A stretch of 64,000 bases of DNA from Thiocapsa imhoffii (lineage in GTDB: Bacteria > Pseudomonadota > Gammaproteobacteria > Chromatiales > Chromatiaceae), in NCBI RefSeq assembly GCF_016583985.1, contig NZ_NRSD01000007.1, positions 1 through 64,000 of the forward strand, read 5' to 3'. Under the pieces are notes generated by a model that did not search any database, was not told the origin of the DNA, and worked only from the letters and a program-made list of their open reading frames with translations. This document shows, one piece after another, positions 37,046-47,533 of the stretch (within the stretch, counting starts at the first letter, position 1; every line of letters begins with the position of its first letter). Made by a program: the position numbers and the translations under genes.

Positions 37046-39937
37046 ATGAGTGAAGTCACGGTCAAGCAACTCGCTTCCACGGTCGGGATTCCGGTCGAGC
37101 GTCTCCTGACACAGCTGCACGAGGCGGGGATCAGCGCCGAGAACGCTGAAACCACCTTGACGGAGCAGGAGAAGGTTCAGCTGCTCGGTTATCTGCGGCG
37201 CAGCCACGGTAAGGCCGACGCCGATGCCGGTGCGGCACCGGGCCAGGTGACCCTGAAACGCAAATCAGTCAGTGAGCTTCGGCAGCCCGCGGCCACGCCG
37301 CGTGGCGCCGGGGCATCGCGCCCCACGGCCGCGAGTCGCTCCAAGACCGTGAGCGTCGAGGTTCGACGCAAGCGCACCTACGTCAAGCGTCCCGAAGAGG
37401 CGTCCGCGGCTCCCGCGGAGGCGGCTCCGCAACCGACACCGACGCCCACGCCCACGCCCACGCCGACACCCACACCTCGCCCATCGCCACCACCACCACC
37501 ACCGGTGGGACGCAAGCCCGCCGCGGCGTCGAGGCCATCCTCGGAGCGTTCGCGCCCGGCCCGTGATCGATCCGGCTTCTCCGCGATTCCGCACGATGGC
37601 GGCCGGCGCCGGATTGAGCTTGAGGCGATGCGAGCCGAGCAGGAGGCGCGGCGCCTCGCCGAGCAAGAGGAACAGGAGCGTCATGCTCGCGAGCTGGAGG
37701 AGAAGCGTCGGCTCGAGGAACAGGCGCGACGCGCTGCCGAGGCGGAGGCCAAGCGTCTCGCCGAGGAGGCTGAGGTCCAGCGCTTGGCTGCGGAAGCCGC
37801 CGGTGCCGTCGAGCGCGAGCGCATGGCAACGAGCGAGCCGGCGGTGGATCAGGAGCCAGCGAGTGCCACACCGTCGGACGTGGTTGCCGACGAGGCCGAT
37901 GCTGCCGTCAGTACGCCCCGTCGGGGCGAGGCGAGCAAGCCGAAAAAGGCGGTGAAGCGCTCGCCCGAGCCGCCTGAGAAGGAGCGCTCCGCCAAGAAGG
38001 CAAGCAGAACGAAGGACGGGGTGCGCAGTCGTGAAGCCGCGGTGTCGCCAAGTGCCGATTATGAAGAACTCGATTCGGCGCCGGGCGCGGCCGGTCGCGG
38101 CTTGCGGAAGAAGAAGAAATCGCCAAAGCCGCAGCTCCAAGACAAGCACGCCTTTCAAAAACCCACGGCGCCGATGGTGCGTGAAGTCGAGATCCCAGAG
38201 GTCATCTCGGTGGGAGAACTCGCGAGTCGGATGTCGGTGAAGGCTTCGGAAGTCATCCGCGAGCTCTTCAAACAGGGCATGATGGTGACCATTAATCAGA
38301 CGCTCGATCGGGATACGGCCACGATCGTCGTCGAGGAGCTCGGGCACAAGGCGATCATCGCCGACGAACGCGACGCCGAAGGCGTATTGCTCGAGGAGAT
38401 GCAAGAGCAGGTTGAGCTGGCGGATCTCGTGTCGCGTCCGCCCGTCGTGACGATCATGGGTCACGTCGATCATGGTAAGACCTCCTTGCTCGATTACATT
38501 CGGCGCACTCGGGTGGCCTCGGGAGAGGCGGGCGGGATCACGCAGCACATCGGTGCATACCATGTCGAAACCCCGAGAGGCACCGTCTCGTTCCTGGATA
38601 CGCCCGGACATGCCGCATTCTCGGCAATGCGGGCACGTGGAGCGCGGGTCACCGATATCGTGATCCTGGTTGTGGCCGCCGATGATGGCGTCATGCCACA
38701 GACCGTCGAGGCGATCCAGCATGCACGGGCGTCCGGAGTTCCCCTCATCGTCGCGATCAACAAGATCGATAAGCCCGAGGCCAACCCGGACAAGGTGATG
38801 CAGGAATTGACCCAGCATCAGGTGGTGGCGGAGGAGTGGGGCGGCGACACCATGATGGTGAAGGTGTCGGCCAAGAGCGGTGACGGGATCGACGAGCTGC
38901 TCGAAGGCATCCTGCTGCAGTCCGAAGTGCTGGAGCTGAAGGCCGCCGTTGAAGGTCCGGCCCGCGGGACGATCGTGGAGTCGAGCCTCGACAAAGGCCG
39001 GGGTCCGGTCGCGACTGTCTTGGTGCAGTCCGGGACCCTGCGGCGTGGCGACATCATCGTCAGTGGCGGTGAATACGGTCGGGTCAGGGCGATGTTCGAT
39101 GAATCGGGCACTCAGGTCGATGCGGCCGGTCCCTCCATTCCCGTCCAGGTCTTGGGGCTCTCCGGGACACCGTTCGCGGGCGATGACGTCATGACGGTCG
39201 CGGATGAGCGTCGTGCACGAGAGGTCGCCGATCTGCGCTCAGCCCGGACCCGGCAGAATCGCTTTGACGAACAGCGTGGCGTGAGTCTCGATCAGCTCTT
39301 CTCACAATTGAAGGAGGGTGAGCAGAAAAGCGTCAACCTCATCATCAAGGCCGATGTCCAGGGTAGCCTCGAGGCACTCAAGGACAGTCTGCTGAAGCTC
39401 GGCAACGACGAGGTGAAGGTCGCTCTGGTGGCGGCTGGCGTGGGCGGCATCACGGAATCCGACGCCAATCTCGCCGTGACCTCCAATGCCATCCTGCTCG
39501 GGTTCAACGTGCGCGCCGATGCCGCCGCCCGTCGGGTGATCGAGGAGAAAGGGCTCGACCTGCGCTATTACAGCATCATCTATGAACTGATCGATGACGT
39601 GAAGAAGGCCCTATCCGGTCTGCTCAGCCCGCTGGTAACGGAAGAGATCGTGGGCCTAGCGCAGGTGCGCGACGTGTTCCGCTCCTCGAAGTTCGGCGCG
39701 GTTGCCGGCTGCATGGTCACCGAAGGGGTGATCAAGCGCAACAATCCAATCCGGGTGCTGCGCAACAATGTGGTCATCTACGAGGGGGCACTTGAATCAC
39801 TGCGTCGCTTCAAGGACGACGTGAGCGAGGTGAAGGCCGGGGTCGAGTGCGGGGTTGGTGTGAAGAACTACAACGATGTCCAGCCAGGCGATCAGATCGA
39901 GGTCTTCGAGCGGACCGAGCGCGCCCGCGAGTTGTGA
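37046..39937 (+). CDS. infB: Translation initiation factor IF-2
   Basis: A 963-residue GTPase that places initiator tRNA on the ribosome. N-terminal IF2-N fold ([19 protein letters not shown]), then a long low-complexity region with a Pro-Thr tract (~130-155), and an Ala/Arg/Glu-rich coil (190-260). A second IF2-N fold lies near 390. G domain: [12 protein letters not shown] near 471, [16 protein letters not shown]-terminal C1/C2 domains complete it. AAGG precedes the ATG. rbfA follows after 4 bases. Confidence 0.97.
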   Translation: MSEVTVKQLASTVGIPVERLLTQLHEAGISAENAETTLTEQEKVQLLGYLRRSHGKADADAGAAPGQVTLKRKSVSELRQPAATPRGAGASRPTAASRSKTVSVEVRRKRTYVKRPEEASAAPAEAAPQPTPTPTPTPTPTPTPRPSPPPPPPVGRKPAAASRPSSERSRPARDRSGFSAIPHDGGRRRIELEAMRAEQEARRLAEQEEQERHARELEEKRRLEEQARRAAEAEAKRLAEEAEVQRLAAEAAGAVERERMATSEPAVDQEPASATPSDVVADEADAAVSTPRRGEASKPKKAVKRSPEPPEKERSAKKASRTKDGVRSREAAVSPSADYEELDSAPGAAGRGLRKKKKSPKPQLQDKHAFQKPTAPMVREVEIPEVISVGELASRMSVKASEVIRELFKQGMMVTINQTLDRDTATIVVEELGHKAIIADERDAEGVLLEEMQEQVELADLVSRPPVVTIMGHVDHGKTSLLDYIRRTRVASGEAGGITQHIGAYHVETPRGTVSFLDTPGHAAFSAMRARGARVTDIVILVVAADDGVMPQTVEAIQHARASGVPLIVAINKIDKPEANPDKVMQELTQHQVVAEEWGGDTMMVKVSAKSGDGIDELLEGILLQSEVLELKAAVEGPARGTIVESSLDKGRGPVATVLVQSGTLRRGDIIVSGGEYGRVRAMFDESGTQVDAAGPSIPVQVLGLSGTPFAGDDVMTVADERRAREVADLRSARTRQNRFDEQRGVSLDQLFSQLKEGEQKSVNLIIKADVQGSLEALKDSLLKLGNDEVKVALVAAGVGGITESDANLAVTSNAILLGFNVRADAAARRVIEEKGLDLRYYSIIYELIDDVKKALSGLLSPLVTEEIVGLAQVRDVFRSSKFGAVAGCMVTEGVIKRNNPIRVLRNNVVIYEGALESLRRFKDDVSEVKAGVECGVGVKNYNDVQPGDQIEVFERTERAREL

Positions 39938-39941
39938 TGCG

Positions 39942-40352
39942 ATGAAGGACTTCGATCGTACCGAGCGCATTGGCGCGGAACTCAAACGCGTCCTCGCGAC
40001 CCTGGTTCGTGACGAGGTCAAGGATCCGCGATTGGCCAACATCACGGTTCATGAGATCCGGGTGACGCGGGATCTGGCGCATGCCAAGGTCTTTTTTACT
40101 TGCTTTCCTGTCGATGAGGATCCCGCCCTGCAAGCGCGCCTCCTCAACGGACGGCTGGCTGGGTTCCTGCGCCACGCACTTGCCCAGCGGGTGAGGCTGC
40201 GCACGATTCCCCAGTTGCATTTCGTCTTCGACGAATCGATTGGCCACGGCGAGCGTCTCGCCGCCTTGATCGAAGCGGCCGTAAAACAGGATGACGAGTC
40301 CAACCAACAGCGGAACGATTGGGAGCTGCAGGTCGATGGGACGCCGACGTAA
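39942..40352 (+). CDS. rbfA: 30S ribosome-binding factor RbfA
   Basis: A 136-residue KH-like cold-shock and 16S rRNA maturation factor. It shows RTERIGAELKRVLATLV at the start, VTRDLAHAKVFFTCF in the centre and LRTIPQLHFVFDES near the end, all typical. The ATG at 39942 lies 4 bases after the infB stop, so translation is probably coupled. Its 3' end overlaps truB by 17 bases. Confidence 0.94.
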   Translation: MKDFDRTERIGAELKRVLATLVRDEVKDPRLANITVHEIRVTRDLAHAKVFFTCFPVDEDPALQARLLNGRLAGFLRHALAQRVRLRTIPQLHFVFDESIGHGERLAALIEAAVKQDDESNQQRNDWELQVDGTPT

Positions 40353-41253
40353 CACGGGCAGGGCCGTCACGGGTATCCTGCTCCTGGACAAACCACTGGG
40401 CTTGACGTCGAACGATGCGTTGCAACGTGTCAAGCGGCTCTTTGGCGCGGCGAAAGCGGGCCATACCGGTAGTCTCGATCCCCTGGCCACGGGGTTGTTG
40501 CCCTGTTGTTTCGGCGATGCGACGAAATTTTCGGCCTACCTGCTCGATGCGGACAAACGCTATCGTGTCCGCGTGCGCCTGGGGATCACCACGACCACGG
40601 CGGATGCCGAAGGCGAGATCCTGACCCAGCAACCCGTGGAGGGAGTCGATGAGGCTCGGGTCCGCCAAGCACTCGCCGGTTTTCTCGGCACCATCATGCA
40701 ATGCCCACCGATGCATTCAGCGGTTAAGCATCAGGGGCAACGACTCTATGAACTCGCCCGAAAAGGCGTCGAGGTTGAACGGACCCCGCGCGAAATCCAG
40801 ATCTTTGCGCTCGACTTGCTCGCGATGATGTTGCCCGAGATTGAACTCGACGTACACTGCTCGAAAGGGACTTACGTGCGGACCCTGGCCGAGGAGATCG
40901 GCGCGGCCATCGGTTGCGGTGCGCATGTGAGTGGTCTGCGCCGCAGCGCGGTCGGTCCCTACAACGAGACCCTGACCTCCTTCGTGGCGCTCGAGACCCT
41001 CGAGAACTTGGCCCGCGATGGTGATCAGGCGGGCCTCGATGCTCTCTTGTTACCGCTCGATAGCGCGCTGGGGCATTGTCCTCGCGTGCGCCTGTCCGCC
41101 GATGCCGCTTTTTACCTGAAGCAGGGTCAGGCCGTCTTGGTGCCCCAGGCGCCGACCGAGGGGCTGGTTCGCCTCTATGGTCCATCGGATGACTTCGTTG
41201 GCGTCGGTTGCATCCTCGAGGATGGACGGGTCCAACCGAAACGACTGATTTAG
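40336..41253 (+). CDS. truB: tRNA pseudouridine(55) synthase TruB
   Basis: A 305-residue pseudouridine synthase that modifies U55 in the T-loop of tRNA. The signature GHTGSLDPLATGLLP carries the catalytic Asp, preceded by ILLLDKPLGLTSN and followed by KGTYVRTLAEEIG; a C-terminal PUA-like region is present. The ATG at 40336 overlaps the rbfA end. GGGAG lies within rbfA just upstream. Confidence 0.95.
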   Translation: MGRRRNTGRAVTGILLLDKPLGLTSNDALQRVKRLFGAAKAGHTGSLDPLATGLLPCCFGDATKFSAYLLDADKRYRVRVRLGITTTTADAEGEILTQQPVEGVDEARVRQALAGFLGTIMQCPPMHSAVKHQGQRLYELARKGVEVERTPREIQIFALDLLAMMLPEIELDVHCSKGTYVRTLAEEIGAAIGCGAHVSGLRRSAVGPYNETLTSFVALETLENLARDGDQAGLDALLLPLDSALGHCPRVRLSADAAFYLKQGQAVLVPQAPTEGLVRLYGPSDDFVGVGCILEDGRVQPKRLI

Positions 41254-41305
41254 AACCGATACATCCATGGTCGGATCCCCTGATGTCATTGTCGGGGTGA
41301 TCACG

Positions 41306-41327
41306 CCAGCGCCTCTCGATGCGCTGG
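41306..41327 (+). promoter_or_regulatory. Hairpin in the rpsO leader
   Basis: CCAGCGC (41306-41312) pairs with GCGCTGG (41321-41327). It lies 43 bases before the rpsO ATG. In other bacteria S15 represses its own mRNA through a leader structure; a similar role here is inference. Confidence 0.35.
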
Positions 41328-41369
41328 TGAACGGCCGTCTTTCTCCCTCACCGTATCAGGAGATCCCCA

Positions 41370-41639
41370 ATGACAATGACCGCCGTTGAGAAAAAACAAA
41401 TCGTCGAGGACTATCGTCGCAGTGAGTCTGATACCGGATCTCCCGAGGTCCAGGTCGCGCTCCTCACCGCGCGCATCCTGCAGTTGACGGAGCACTTCAA
41501 GGCGCACAAGCACGACCACCACTCACGACGCGGGTTGGTGCGCATGGTCAATTCGCGACGCAAGCTGCTCGACTACCTCAAACGCAAGGATCTCGATCGC
41601 TACCGCGAGCTGATCTCACGGCTCGGCCTGCGGCGCTGA
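41370..41639 (+). CDS. rpsO: 30S ribosomal protein S15
   Basis: An 89-residue primary 16S rRNA-binding protein. It has [36 protein letters not shown] and the C-terminal LGLRR ending, as in E. coli S15. CAGGAG lies 7 bases before the ATG. It stands between truB and pnp as in E. coli. Confidence 0.97.
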   Translation: MTMTAVEKKQIVEDYRRSESDTGSPEVQVALLTARILQLTEHFKAHKHDHHSRRGLVRMVNSRRKLLDYLKRKDLDRYRELISRLGLRR

Positions 41640-41804
41640 CCGACTCTCTCCTGGGCGCGGCGAACATCGCGTGGGGCCTGACGGTCACCGAGCGCCGCGT
41701 TCCGGGATCTGCCGAGGGTATCGGCACACGGCCCTATCACCATGGCGCTTGCCGGGGCTCATGGCCCGACACCATGACGGACCACATCCTGCGAGGATCT
41801 ACTC

Positions 41805-43904
41805 GTGATTCCCAAAGCTATCGTTAAGCAGTTCAAACTCGGTGACCAGACGGTCACCATCGAAACCGGCGAGATCGCGCGCCAAGCCGACGGCGCGGTG
41901 TTGGTCAATGTCGAGGATACGGTCGTCCTGGTGACAGTGGTCGTCGACAAGCGCCCCGGCGCGGTGCGCGACTTCTTACCCCTGACCGTCGACTATCAAG
42001 AAAAAACCTATGCCGCGGGCCGGATCCCCGGTGGCTTCTTCCGCCGCGAGGGCCGGCCGAGCGAGTCCGAGGTCCTGACCTCGCGGCTGATCGATCGTCC
42101 GATTCGTCCCCTGTTCGCGAAGGGATTCCGCCAGGAGGTGCAGGTCATCGCGACGGTGAAGTCGCTGAATCCGGCGGTCAATCCCGAGGTTCCGGCGATG
42201 CTCGGCGTCTCCGCGGCACTCGCTCTCTCGGGCGCACCCTTCAATGGCCCGATCGGTGCCGCGCGGGTCGGCTACAAGAATGGTGAGTATCTGCTCAATC
42301 CCGCTGTGGTTGGGCTCGGACCGGACTCCGATCTCGATCTCATCGTTGCAGGGACCGAGAAGGCGGTCTTGATGGTCGAGTCCGAGGCCCGTGGTCTGAG
42401 CGAAGAGGTGATGCTCGGCGCGGTCCTGTTTGGCCACGAGCAGATGCAGCCGGCGATTCAAGCGATTCGAGAGCTGGCAGCGGAAGCGGGCAAACCACCT
42501 TTCGCCTGGACCCCCGCCGAGACCGATGAGGCGCTCGCACGGGCGGTCGCCGAGGCTGGCGCGGAACCGATCGCCAGTGCCTATCGCATCAAGGAGAAGC
42601 AGGATCGCTACGCCGCGCTCGACGCGGTGCGCACCGCCGTGGTATCCGCGCTCTGCGCGGGCGAAGACTCGACCTGGACCGAACCCCAGGTGGTGGGAGC
42701 GATCGAGACACTCGAAAAGACCACGGTGCGAGCCTCGATCCTCGCGGGTCAACCCCGGATCGACGGCCGTGATCAGACCACGGTGCGACCCATCACCATC
42801 CGCACCGGAGTCTTGCCACGCACCCATGGTTCGGCGCTCTTCACCCGTGGTGAGACGCAAGCACTGGTCATCACGACGCTGGGGACCGAGCGCGACTCGC
42901 AGATCATCGACGCTTTGGAAGGTGAGCGTCGTGAGCACTTCATGCTGCATTACAACTTCCCCCCCTTCTGTGTCGGCGAGACCGGGCGGGTCGGGACTCC
43001 GAAGCGGCGCGAGGTGGGCCACGGGCGGTTGGCCAAGCGCGGCGTGCTCGCAGTCATGCCGAGTATCGAGGAGTTTCCCTACTCGGTGCGGGTGGTCTCC
43101 GAAATCACCGAGTCGAACGGATCGAGTTCGATGGCGAGCGTCTGTGGCACCAGCTTGTCGTTGATGGATGCCGGCGTGCCGGTGAAGAGTCCGGTCGCCG
43201 GCGTCGCCATGGGTCTGATCAAGGAAGGCGATGCCTTTGCCGTTTTGACCGACATCATGGGCGACGAGGATCATCTGGGCGACATGGACTTCAAGGTCGC
43301 TGGTACGTCGGAGGGTATCAATGCGCTGCAGATGGATATCAAGATCGAGGGCATCACGGCCGAGATCATGCGCACCGCCCTGGAACAGGCGAAGTCAGGG
43401 CGCTTGCATATCCTCGGCGAGATGAACAAGGTGATCGACGCCCACCGCGCGGAGATGTCGGAACATGCCCCGCGGATCATCGAGTTGAAGATCCACCCCG
43501 AGAAGATTCGCGACGTGATCGGGAAGGGTGGTTCGGTCATCCGTGCGATCACGGAGGAGACGGGAGCCACGATCGATATCAACGATGATGGTGTGGTCAA
43601 GATCTTCTCGGTCGAGAAGGCTGCCGGCGAGGAGGCCAAGCGCCGGATTCGCTTGATCACCGCCGATGTCGAGGTGGGTAAGGTCTACGAGGGGCGGGTT
43701 GCGCGGCTGATGGATTTTGGCGCCTTCGTGACGATCCTCCCCGGTCGTGACGGCTTGGTCCATATCTCCCAGATTTGCGAGGAACGCGTCCAGAGTGTGA
43801 GTGACAAGCTCTCCGAGGGCGATCAAGTTCGCGTGAAAGTCCTCGAGGTGGACAAGCAGGGCCGCATCCGGCTCAGTATGAAGGCGGTTGCCCCGGGCGA
43901 GTGA
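41805..43904 (+). CDS. pnp: Polyribonucleotide nucleotidyltransferase (PNPase)
   Basis: A 699-residue 3'-5' phosphorolytic exoribonuclease of the degradosome. Two RNase PH domains (about 1-225 and 315-540), joined by a helical segment, then a KH domain (~553-610, [14 protein letters not shown]) and an S1 domain (~620-690, [13 protein letters not shown]). Starts at GTG 41805 with CGAGGAT upstream. A clear terminator follows, ending the operon. Confidence 0.97.
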   Translation: MIPKAIVKQFKLGDQTVTIETGEIARQADGAVLVNVEDTVVLVTVVVDKRPGAVRDFLPLTVDYQEKTYAAGRIPGGFFRREGRPSESEVLTSRLIDRPIRPLFAKGFRQEVQVIATVKSLNPAVNPEVPAMLGVSAALALSGAPFNGPIGAARVGYKNGEYLLNPAVVGLGPDSDLDLIVAGTEKAVLMVESEARGLSEEVMLGAVLFGHEQMQPAIQAIRELAAEAGKPPFAWTPAETDEALARAVAEAGAEPIASAYRIKEKQDRYAALDAVRTAVVSALCAGEDSTWTEPQVVGAIETLEKTTVRASILAGQPRIDGRDQTTVRPITIRTGVLPRTHGSALFTRGETQALVITTLGTERDSQIIDALEGERREHFMLHYNFPPFCVGETGRVGTPKRREVGHGRLAKRGVLAVMPSIEEFPYSVRVVSEITESNGSSSMASVCGTSLSLMDAGVPVKSPVAGVAMGLIKEGDAFAVLTDIMGDEDHLGDMDFKVAGTSEGINALQMDIKIEGITAEIMRTALEQAKSGRLHILGEMNKVIDAHRAEMSEHAPRIIELKIHPEKIRDVIGKGGSVIRAITEETGATIDINDDGVVKIFSVEKAAGEEAKRRIRLITADVEVGKVYEGRVARLMDFGAFVTILPGRDGLVHISQICEERVQSVSDKLSEGDQVRVKVLEVDKQGRIRLSMKAVAPGE

Positions 43905-43930
43905 TCGCTCGGAATTGACCACGGTGAAGG

Positions 43931-43953
43931 AAGGGGGCGGACGCCCCCTTTTT
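43931..43953 (+). terminator. Rho-independent terminator after pnp
   Basis: GGGGGCG (43933-43939) pairs with CGCCCCC (43942-43948), extended by flanking A-T pairs, and is followed by a run of T. It lies about 27 bases after the pnp stop and closes the rimP-pnp operon. Confidence 0.9.
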
Positions 43954-44025
43954 CGTGTTTAGGTTCCACTGCCGCGCATTCGGATTGATCGCCGGGTGCG
44001 GCATTCGATCGGGAGGGTTTGGAAG

Positions 44026-44769
44026 ATGTCTGACGCGAGCGGGGCGCCTCGTTCATTCGGCCTGATCGTGATCGGCGATGAAATTCTCAAGGGGACGCGC
44101 AGTGACGCCCATTTTGCCGCCTTCAAGCAACTGGTGGGCACGCGCGGGCATGAACTGGCTTGGCATTATCTCTTGCCCGACGAGCCACTGACGTTGGCGG
44201 CACACCTGCGCTTTTCGATGAGTCGCAACGAGCCGGTCTTCGTATGCGGCGGCATTGGGGCCACGCCCGATGATCACACCCGGCAGTGTGCCGCGCAGGC
44301 CGCTGGTGTGCCACTAGCGCGCCATCCCGAGGCACAAGCCCTGCTTGAAGACCTGTTTGGGCAAGCGGCGTATCCAAACCGCATCCTCATGGCGGATCTG
44401 CCCGCGGGCTCGACGCTGATTCCGAATCCAATCAATCGGATCCCGGGTTTCTCCCTGAAGGCGCATTGGTTCCTCCCCGGATTTCCCGAGATGGCATGGC
44501 CGATGGCCGAGTGGGTGTTGGATCAGCATTACGGGACGGCGGAGCAGATTCAGGAGATCGCCGTGCGGGTCCTCGCGGTTCCGGAAAGCCGTCTCATCCC
44601 GCTGATGCATGATCTTGGGCGAGAATTTCCTGACTTGAATCTCTTCAGCTTGCCTCACCTAGGAGCGGATGCGCACATTCGCCTCGGCTTTCGGGGGCGT
44701 GGTGGTCTGTCCGTGGCCTATCAGGCCCTGTGCGAGCGACTCGCGAGAGAGGGAATCGGCTACGAATGA
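44026..44769 (+). CDS. CinA-like / molybdopterin-binding (MoaB-fold) domain protein
   Basis: A 247-residue protein with the MoaB/MogA-type fold. Residues ~10-160 contain FGLIVIGDEILKGTRSD, VFVCGGIGATPDDHT and LPNR-like features (AYPNRILMADLP). It matches the N-terminal half of CinA-type proteins; the C-terminal NMN-deamidase domain is absent. Function as pterin or ADP-ribose pyrophosphatase is uncertain. ATG at 44026 follows GGGAGGG and GGAAG. Confidence 0.8.
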   Translation: MSDASGAPRSFGLIVIGDEILKGTRSDAHFAAFKQLVGTRGHELAWHYLLPDEPLTLAAHLRFSMSRNEPVFVCGGIGATPDDHTRQCAAQAAGVPLARHPEAQALLEDLFGQAAYPNRILMADLPAGSTLIPNPINRIPGFSLKAHWFLPGFPEMAWPMAEWVLDQHYGTAEQIQEIAVRVLAVPESRLIPLMHDLGREFPDLNLFSLPHLGADAHIRLGFRGRGGLSVAYQALCERLAREGIGYE

Positions 44770-44899
44770 TCGAGCACACCGCGGACGTCCTCGGCACGAT
44801 CCGCCGCGTCGAGGATGATCTTCGCATGGCCCATGCCATGTTGCGCGATCTCTGACATGGCCGAGCTGAATCAAGCCGACTGCTGTCGCGGCGGGTGTC

Positions 44900-45679
44900 T
44901 CATGGGCGCTGTGTGCCATGCCAACGATGTAGCAGCAGCCATTCGATGACGCTCAAGATCGCGTAGAGAATGACGCCGATGAGGGCGAGCAGCACGAGTG
45001 CGGCGAACATCTTGGCGATTTGGAGACGGTTGCCGGCCTCGAGGATGCGCCAGGCGAGTCCGTTGGTGTTGCCCGAGGCCGCGGCAAATTCGGCGATGAC
45101 GGCACCCGCGAGCGCTAGACCGCCCGCGGTCTTGATGCCGGCTAGGAGATAGGGCAGGGCGGAGGGCACCAGCAGCCGCCGAAAGGTCTCCCAGAAGGTG
45201 GCGTCATAGAGCCGAAAGAGATCGCGCAGGTTGGGATCGACCGCCTTCAGCCCAGCGGTCGCGCTCGCCAATACCGGGAAGAAGGCGACGATCCAGGCCA
45301 GAATGAGGACCGCGAGCCAGGCGTTGTCGAGCCCAACCCACACCATGATCAGCGGGGCGATCGCGATCACCGGGGTGACCTGAAGAATGACCGCGTAGGG
45401 GGAGAGCATGGCCTCGGCGAGACGGCTGGCGGCAAACAGGGTCGCTAGTGCGGTCCCGGAGATCACGGCCAGCGCAAAGGCGGCGAGCGTGGTCGCGAGG
45501 GTGGTTGCCGCCGATCCATACAAGGAGGCCCCATCGCTCTGAAAGACGGCCAGGATCGCCGAGGGGGGTGGGAGGATGAACGCGGGCACCTCCCAGTGGA
45601 CGACGGACCACTCCCAGAACCAGATCAGCCCCGCAAAGAGGGCAAGCGGAAGTATGAGATTCAGGGCGTTGCGAATCAT
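44900..45679 (-). CDS. ABC transporter permease, NitT/TauT type
   Basis: A 259-residue inner-membrane permease with about six membrane helices and the EAA-type loop LRDLFRLYDATFWETFRRLLVPSALPYL, which contacts the ATPase. It belongs with NrtB/SsuC/TauC/ThiX proteins. Its ATG at 45679 overlaps the ATPase stop (ATGA). Substrate unknown; compatible with nitrate, sulfonate or a thiamine precursor. Confidence 0.88.
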   Translation of the reverse strand: MIRNALNLILPLALFAGLIWFWEWSVVHWEVPAFILPPPSAILAVFQSDGASLYGSAATTLATTLAAFALAVISGTALATLFAASRLAEAMLSPYAVILQVTPVIAIAPLIMVWVGLDNAWLAVLILAWIVAFFPVLASATAGLKAVDPNLRDLFRLYDATFWETFRRLLVPSALPYLLAGIKTAGGLALAGAVIAEFAAASGNTNGLAWRILEAGNRLQIAKMFAALVLLALIGVILYAILSVIEWLLLHRWHGTQRP

Positions 45680-46413
45680 GTCATGACATCCTGCAGGATG
45701 GCGAGGATCCGACGCACGAGGGCATTGAACTCGGTTGAGGTCCGATAGAGTGAATCGCGGGGATAGGGCGTCGGGTTCGTGATGTCGGCGACCAACCGCG
45801 CGGGCCGTGCGCCGAGGATGAGAATCCGTCGCGACAGATAGACGGCCTCGAACACCGAGTGGGTGACGAAGAGCGTGGTGAAACGCCGTTCGCCCCAGAG
45901 TCGCAGGAGATCGTCGTTGAGCTGACTGCGAGTGAATTCATCGAGCGCTGCGAAGGGCTCGTCCATCAACAGCACAGCAGGTTCGGCGACCAGCGCACGG
46001 GCGATCGAGACGCGCATCCGCATGCCACCGGACAGTTCACGAGGTAGGGCGTTCGCAAAATTCGCCAGGCCCATGGGCTCGAGGGCCCGTCTGGCTCGAT
46101 CGCCCGCCTCGTTCCTCGCGACACCAGCCAATTCGAGCGGTAGCGCCACATTCTCGGTGGCGGTGGCCCAGGCCATGAGGGTCGGTTCCTGAAACACGAA
46201 CCCCAACTTAACTGGCCCGGGCCAGCGCACCTGACCCTGGGTCGGTCGCTCGAGCCCGGCAATGAGGCGCAGCACCGTGCTCTTGCCGCAGCCCGATGGG
46301 CCGAGCAGCGAGACGAAGTCACCGGCCTCGATTTCCGCGCTCAGTTCCGCCAGTGCCACCGTTCCGTTGGGGAAGGTCTTGGCCAGGCGCTCGAGTTCCA
46401 GTGCCGTGCTCAC
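45676..46413 (-). CDS. ABC transporter ATP-binding protein, NitT/TauT type
   Basis: A 245-residue ATPase. Walker A is LGPSGCGKSTVLRL, the signature is LSGGMRMRVSIARAL, and Walker B is VLLMDEPFAALD followed by the H-loop THSVFEAVYL. It energises the adjacent permease. The GTG at 46413 overlaps the substrate-binding gene's stop (GTGA), indicating translational coupling. Confidence 0.92.
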   Translation of the reverse strand: MSTALELERLAKTFPNGTVALAELSAEIEAGDFVSLLGPSGCGKSTVLRLIAGLERPTQGQVRWPGPVKLGFVFQEPTLMAWATATENVALPLELAGVARNEAGDRARRALEPMGLANFANALPRELSGGMRMRVSIARALVAEPAVLLMDEPFAALDEFTRSQLNDDLLRLWGERRFTTLFVTHSVFEAVYLSRRILILGARPARLVADITNPTPYPRDSLYRTSTEFNALVRRILAILQDVMT

Positions 46414-47450
46414 GGTGCGCTCGGGATGAAGTCCAGTCGATAGGCACGTTGCCAATCCAAGTCCGGGCGATAGACGCCATACCCAGCCATGGTCGTGAAG
46501 AACGCCTGCCAACGCACATCGGTCATGGTGCCGATGCCGCCGCTTTGGGCATCACCGCTGTGCACGAGTTCGTAGCGGTTGATCGCGGCGATCGCGCCGT
46601 CCAGCACTGCATCGGTCATCTCGGGATTCGCGGCCTGGATGAGGGCATTGCCGGGTGCCGGATCGCCGTTGAGATAGTCGTGCCAACCCGCGATGGATGC
46701 GGTGACGAAGGCCTGTACGACCTCGGGGCGCGTTTGGATCAGACGATCCGTCGCCATGATGAGGGTTCCATAGGACGGGTAATCGTCATCGGCGAGCAGG
46801 AACACCTGTGGTGCCACGCCGCTCGCTTGTTCGATCTCATAGGGTTCGCTCGTGACATAACCCTGTTGAATGGCGCGTGGGTCGGCCAGAAAGGGGGCAA
46901 GATTGAATGTGTATTTGCGGATTTGACGATCGGAGAAGCCAAATTTCGCCTTCAGCCAGACCCAGTGACTGGCAACGCCCGCGTCCGAGATCATGATCGG
47001 CAGACCGCGCATGTCGGCGATCGAGCGGACATCCTCGCGCGGATGCGTGATGAGCACCTGGGGATCCTTCTGAAAGATCGCGGCAACCGCCGTCGCCTGG
47101 ATCCCAGCCTGGACCATGTTCAATGGAATGAAGCTGTTGGAGGCGACCCCGAAGTCCACCTCATGGGCGCCGAGGAGGATCGGGACATTGACCGAGGGGC
47201 CGCCTTGGATGAGGTCGACAGCGAGTCCGGCGTCCGCGTAGAATCCGCGCGCCATGGCTTGGTAGAAGCCGCCGAGGGGGGCTTGTGCCTTCCAGTCCGT
47301 GACGAATCGCACCCGGGTCAACGGCTGATCCGCGGCGGCCGGGGCACCCGAGGTGCTTGCGGCGGCGGGATCTTGAGCAATTGCAGGGATCCAGGGGAGC
47401 AGGGCACTCAGTGCCAGCGCCGAGGCCAGGAGAGCGATGCGGTTCGACAT
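46410..47450 (-). CDS. ABC transporter substrate-binding protein, NMT1/THI5-like
   Basis: A 346-residue periplasmic solute receptor. A signal peptide covers residues 1-25 (LLASALALSALLPWIPAIAQ). The mature part shows the NMT1/THI5 pattern: VRFVTDWKAQAPLGGFYQAMARGFYADAGL and VDFGVASNSFIPLN. Ligands of the family include taurine, nitrate and pyrimidine precursors of thiamine; I see no TPP riboswitch upstream. GGAGGTCACC is an excellent ribosome binding site. First gene of the transporter operon. Confidence 0.88.
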   Translation of the reverse strand: MSNRIALLASALALSALLPWIPAIAQDPAAASTSGAPAAADQPLTRVRFVTDWKAQAPLGGFYQAMARGFYADAGLAVDLIQGGPSVNVPILLGAHEVDFGVASNSFIPLNMVQAGIQATAVAAIFQKDPQVLITHPREDVRSIADMRGLPIMISDAGVASHWVWLKAKFGFSDRQIRKYTFNLAPFLADPRAIQQGYVTSEPYEIEQASGVAPQVFLLADDDYPSYGTLIMATDRLIQTRPEVVQAFVTASIAGWHDYLNGDPAPGNALIQAANPEMTDAVLDGAIAAINRYELVHSGDAQSGGIGTMTDVRWQAFFTTMAGYGVYRPDLDWQRAYRLDFIPSAP

Positions 47451-47533
47451 GGTGACCTCCAGGACCTGTGTCAGAATGCTCGGCAACCGTTCACGCACGC
47501 GCTCCGCTGCCGCCTCCACCGCTCGCCAGCAGT

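Noticed and set aside
37265..38818. A 517-residue open frame on the minus strand opposite infB
   Set aside because: It lies wholly antisense to a conserved gene. Its His/Arg/Leu/Gly-rich translation has no family motif, and high-GC codon bias routinely creates such frames.
41976..43274. A 432-residue minus-strand frame opposite pnp
   Set aside because: It is antisense to a fully conserved PNPase and has no ribosome binding site or recognisable domain.
44760..44858. A 32-residue minus-strand frame beginning MSEIAQHGMGHAK
   Set aside because: It looks protein-like but overlaps the end of the CinA-like gene and has no ribosome binding site or known family. It might be a gene remnant.
47451..47533. 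TPP riboswitch upstream of the NMT1/THI5-like binding protein
   Set aside because: The conserved CTGAGA and other THI-box elements are missing, and the gap is only 83 bases.
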